Shown in pieces: positions 63,616-64,000 of a DNA stretch of 64,000 nucleotides. How positions within the stretch are numbered: the stretch's first letter is position 1; the number at the start of each line of letters is the position of its first letter. The translations under genes were made by a program, and so were the position numbers. Origin of the DNA: Eremophila alpestris peregrina (Eukaryota > Chordata > Aves > Passeriformes > Alaudidae); NCBI GenBank assembly GCA_009792885.1, contig WMCF01000007.1, positions 3,946,500 to 4,010,499 on the forward strand. Direction: 5' to 3'. Under the pieces are notes generated by a model, which worked only from the letters and a program-made list of their open reading frames with translations, made no database searches and was not told the origin of the DNA.

Positions 63616-64000
63616 AATGGGGCAGATTTTTGGCTTCTTGTTGTAGCTGTTAAAATGAAATTGAATGAATCGCAGTAATGTTAACCAAATCTAGACAAAA
63701 CCAGAAGAATTCCCCAGAGTAAGGCAGAAAATGCTGAGGTTTTCAATAAATATTTATCTTCTGTATTTGGAGGAAAACGTGGCAAAGAGGCTGTTAGATC
63801 ATATGATAAAATATTTACTTTTTCCATGGAAATATTAAGTTGCAGCTATTAGTACTGGATGTTTTCAAGTGCTCTCGACAGACAACTTCCTTCAGGAATG
63901 CAAAAATATGTAGTGAAACAATAGGTAGACATAAAGCAGATGAGTTAAGACTGCAAACATTGATGCCAATTTGTAGTCAAGTTCCATTAAGAATATTAAA

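Larger units (their letters stand above)
22173..64000 (+). other. TENM3: Start of a very long TENM3 intron (at least 41.8 kb, runs off the window)
   Basis: No third TENM3 coding exon was found. The expected continuation (a short acidic and glutamine-rich start, then proline-rich sequence and the LNRNSLTNRR motif) is not present in any frame I read. The region is AT-rich, with only the repeats and small structures listed separately. Teneurin genes are known for very large 5' introns, so the absence is expected. Confidence 0.88.
46020..64000. other. Unique intronic DNA to the window end, nothing recognised
   Basis: AT-rich sequence with only the A tract, direct repeats and hairpin listed separately. 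The stretches 59820-60150 and 61640-61830 are rich in TAAT cores and lack repeat character, which is how conserved enhancers often look, but this cannot be judged from one sequence. Frames such as minus 52177-52578 and minus 57506-57919 match no known family. Confidence 0.55.

Noticed and set aside
1..64000. CRISPR arrays, bacterial operons, integrated viral genes, tRNA or rRNA genes, or a novel multi-gene system
   Set aside because: None is visible; the window is vertebrate gene DNA made of two exons and introns. I found no evenly spaced repeat-spacer array, no LTR pair, and no cloverleaf or ribosomal sequence.

Overview
The window looks like avian genomic DNA. It is AT-rich, and its recognisable interspersed repeats are CR1 LINE copies with bird-style 3' ends plus two faint MIR/CORE-SINE relics. 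I saw no Alu, L1 or B1-type element. A crocodilian or turtle source cannot be strictly excluded, because CR1 is shared by all of these groups. The only gene I can support is TENM3 (teneurin-3, Ten-m3/Odz3) on the + strand, represented by its first two coding exons. Together they encode about the first 170 residues of the cytoplasmic Ten_N domain of a large type II transmembrane adhesion protein.

Layout: 1-6659 is non-coding DNA upstream of the start exon, most likely intron following one or more untranslated exons outside the window. 6660-6962 is the exon with the start codon at 6731 and a short 5' leader crowded with upstream AUGs. 6963-21893 is a 14.9 kb intron holding three CR1 pieces, a MIR relic, an (AT)n microsatellite and a GC-rich 16-bp minisatellite interrupted by 496 undetermined bases. 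21894-22172 is the second coding exon, symmetric in phase 1. 22173-64000 is the first 41.8 kb of the next intron, with no further teneurin exon found. It contains an old CR1 reverse-transcriptase fragment (about 28.4-29.5 kb), a second MIR relic, a 44-base A tract and several short, exact inverted repeats.

Both exons are joined by clear splice signals, and the codon split across the junction restores the family sequence. No promoter-type CpG island is visible, so the TENM3 promoter probably lies outside the window. The ordinary open reading frames elsewhere are short, start and stop at random, and match nothing I recognise; I treat them as intronic noise.

I did not find evidence of a previously undescribed biological system. 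The observations most worth a second look are the cluster of four upstream AUGs, including two start-stop pairs, just ahead of the TENM3 start codon; a 13-bp perfect hairpin 49 bases past the second exon's donor; a perfect 22-bp palindrome with SMAD-like half-sites; and the gap-broken minisatellite.
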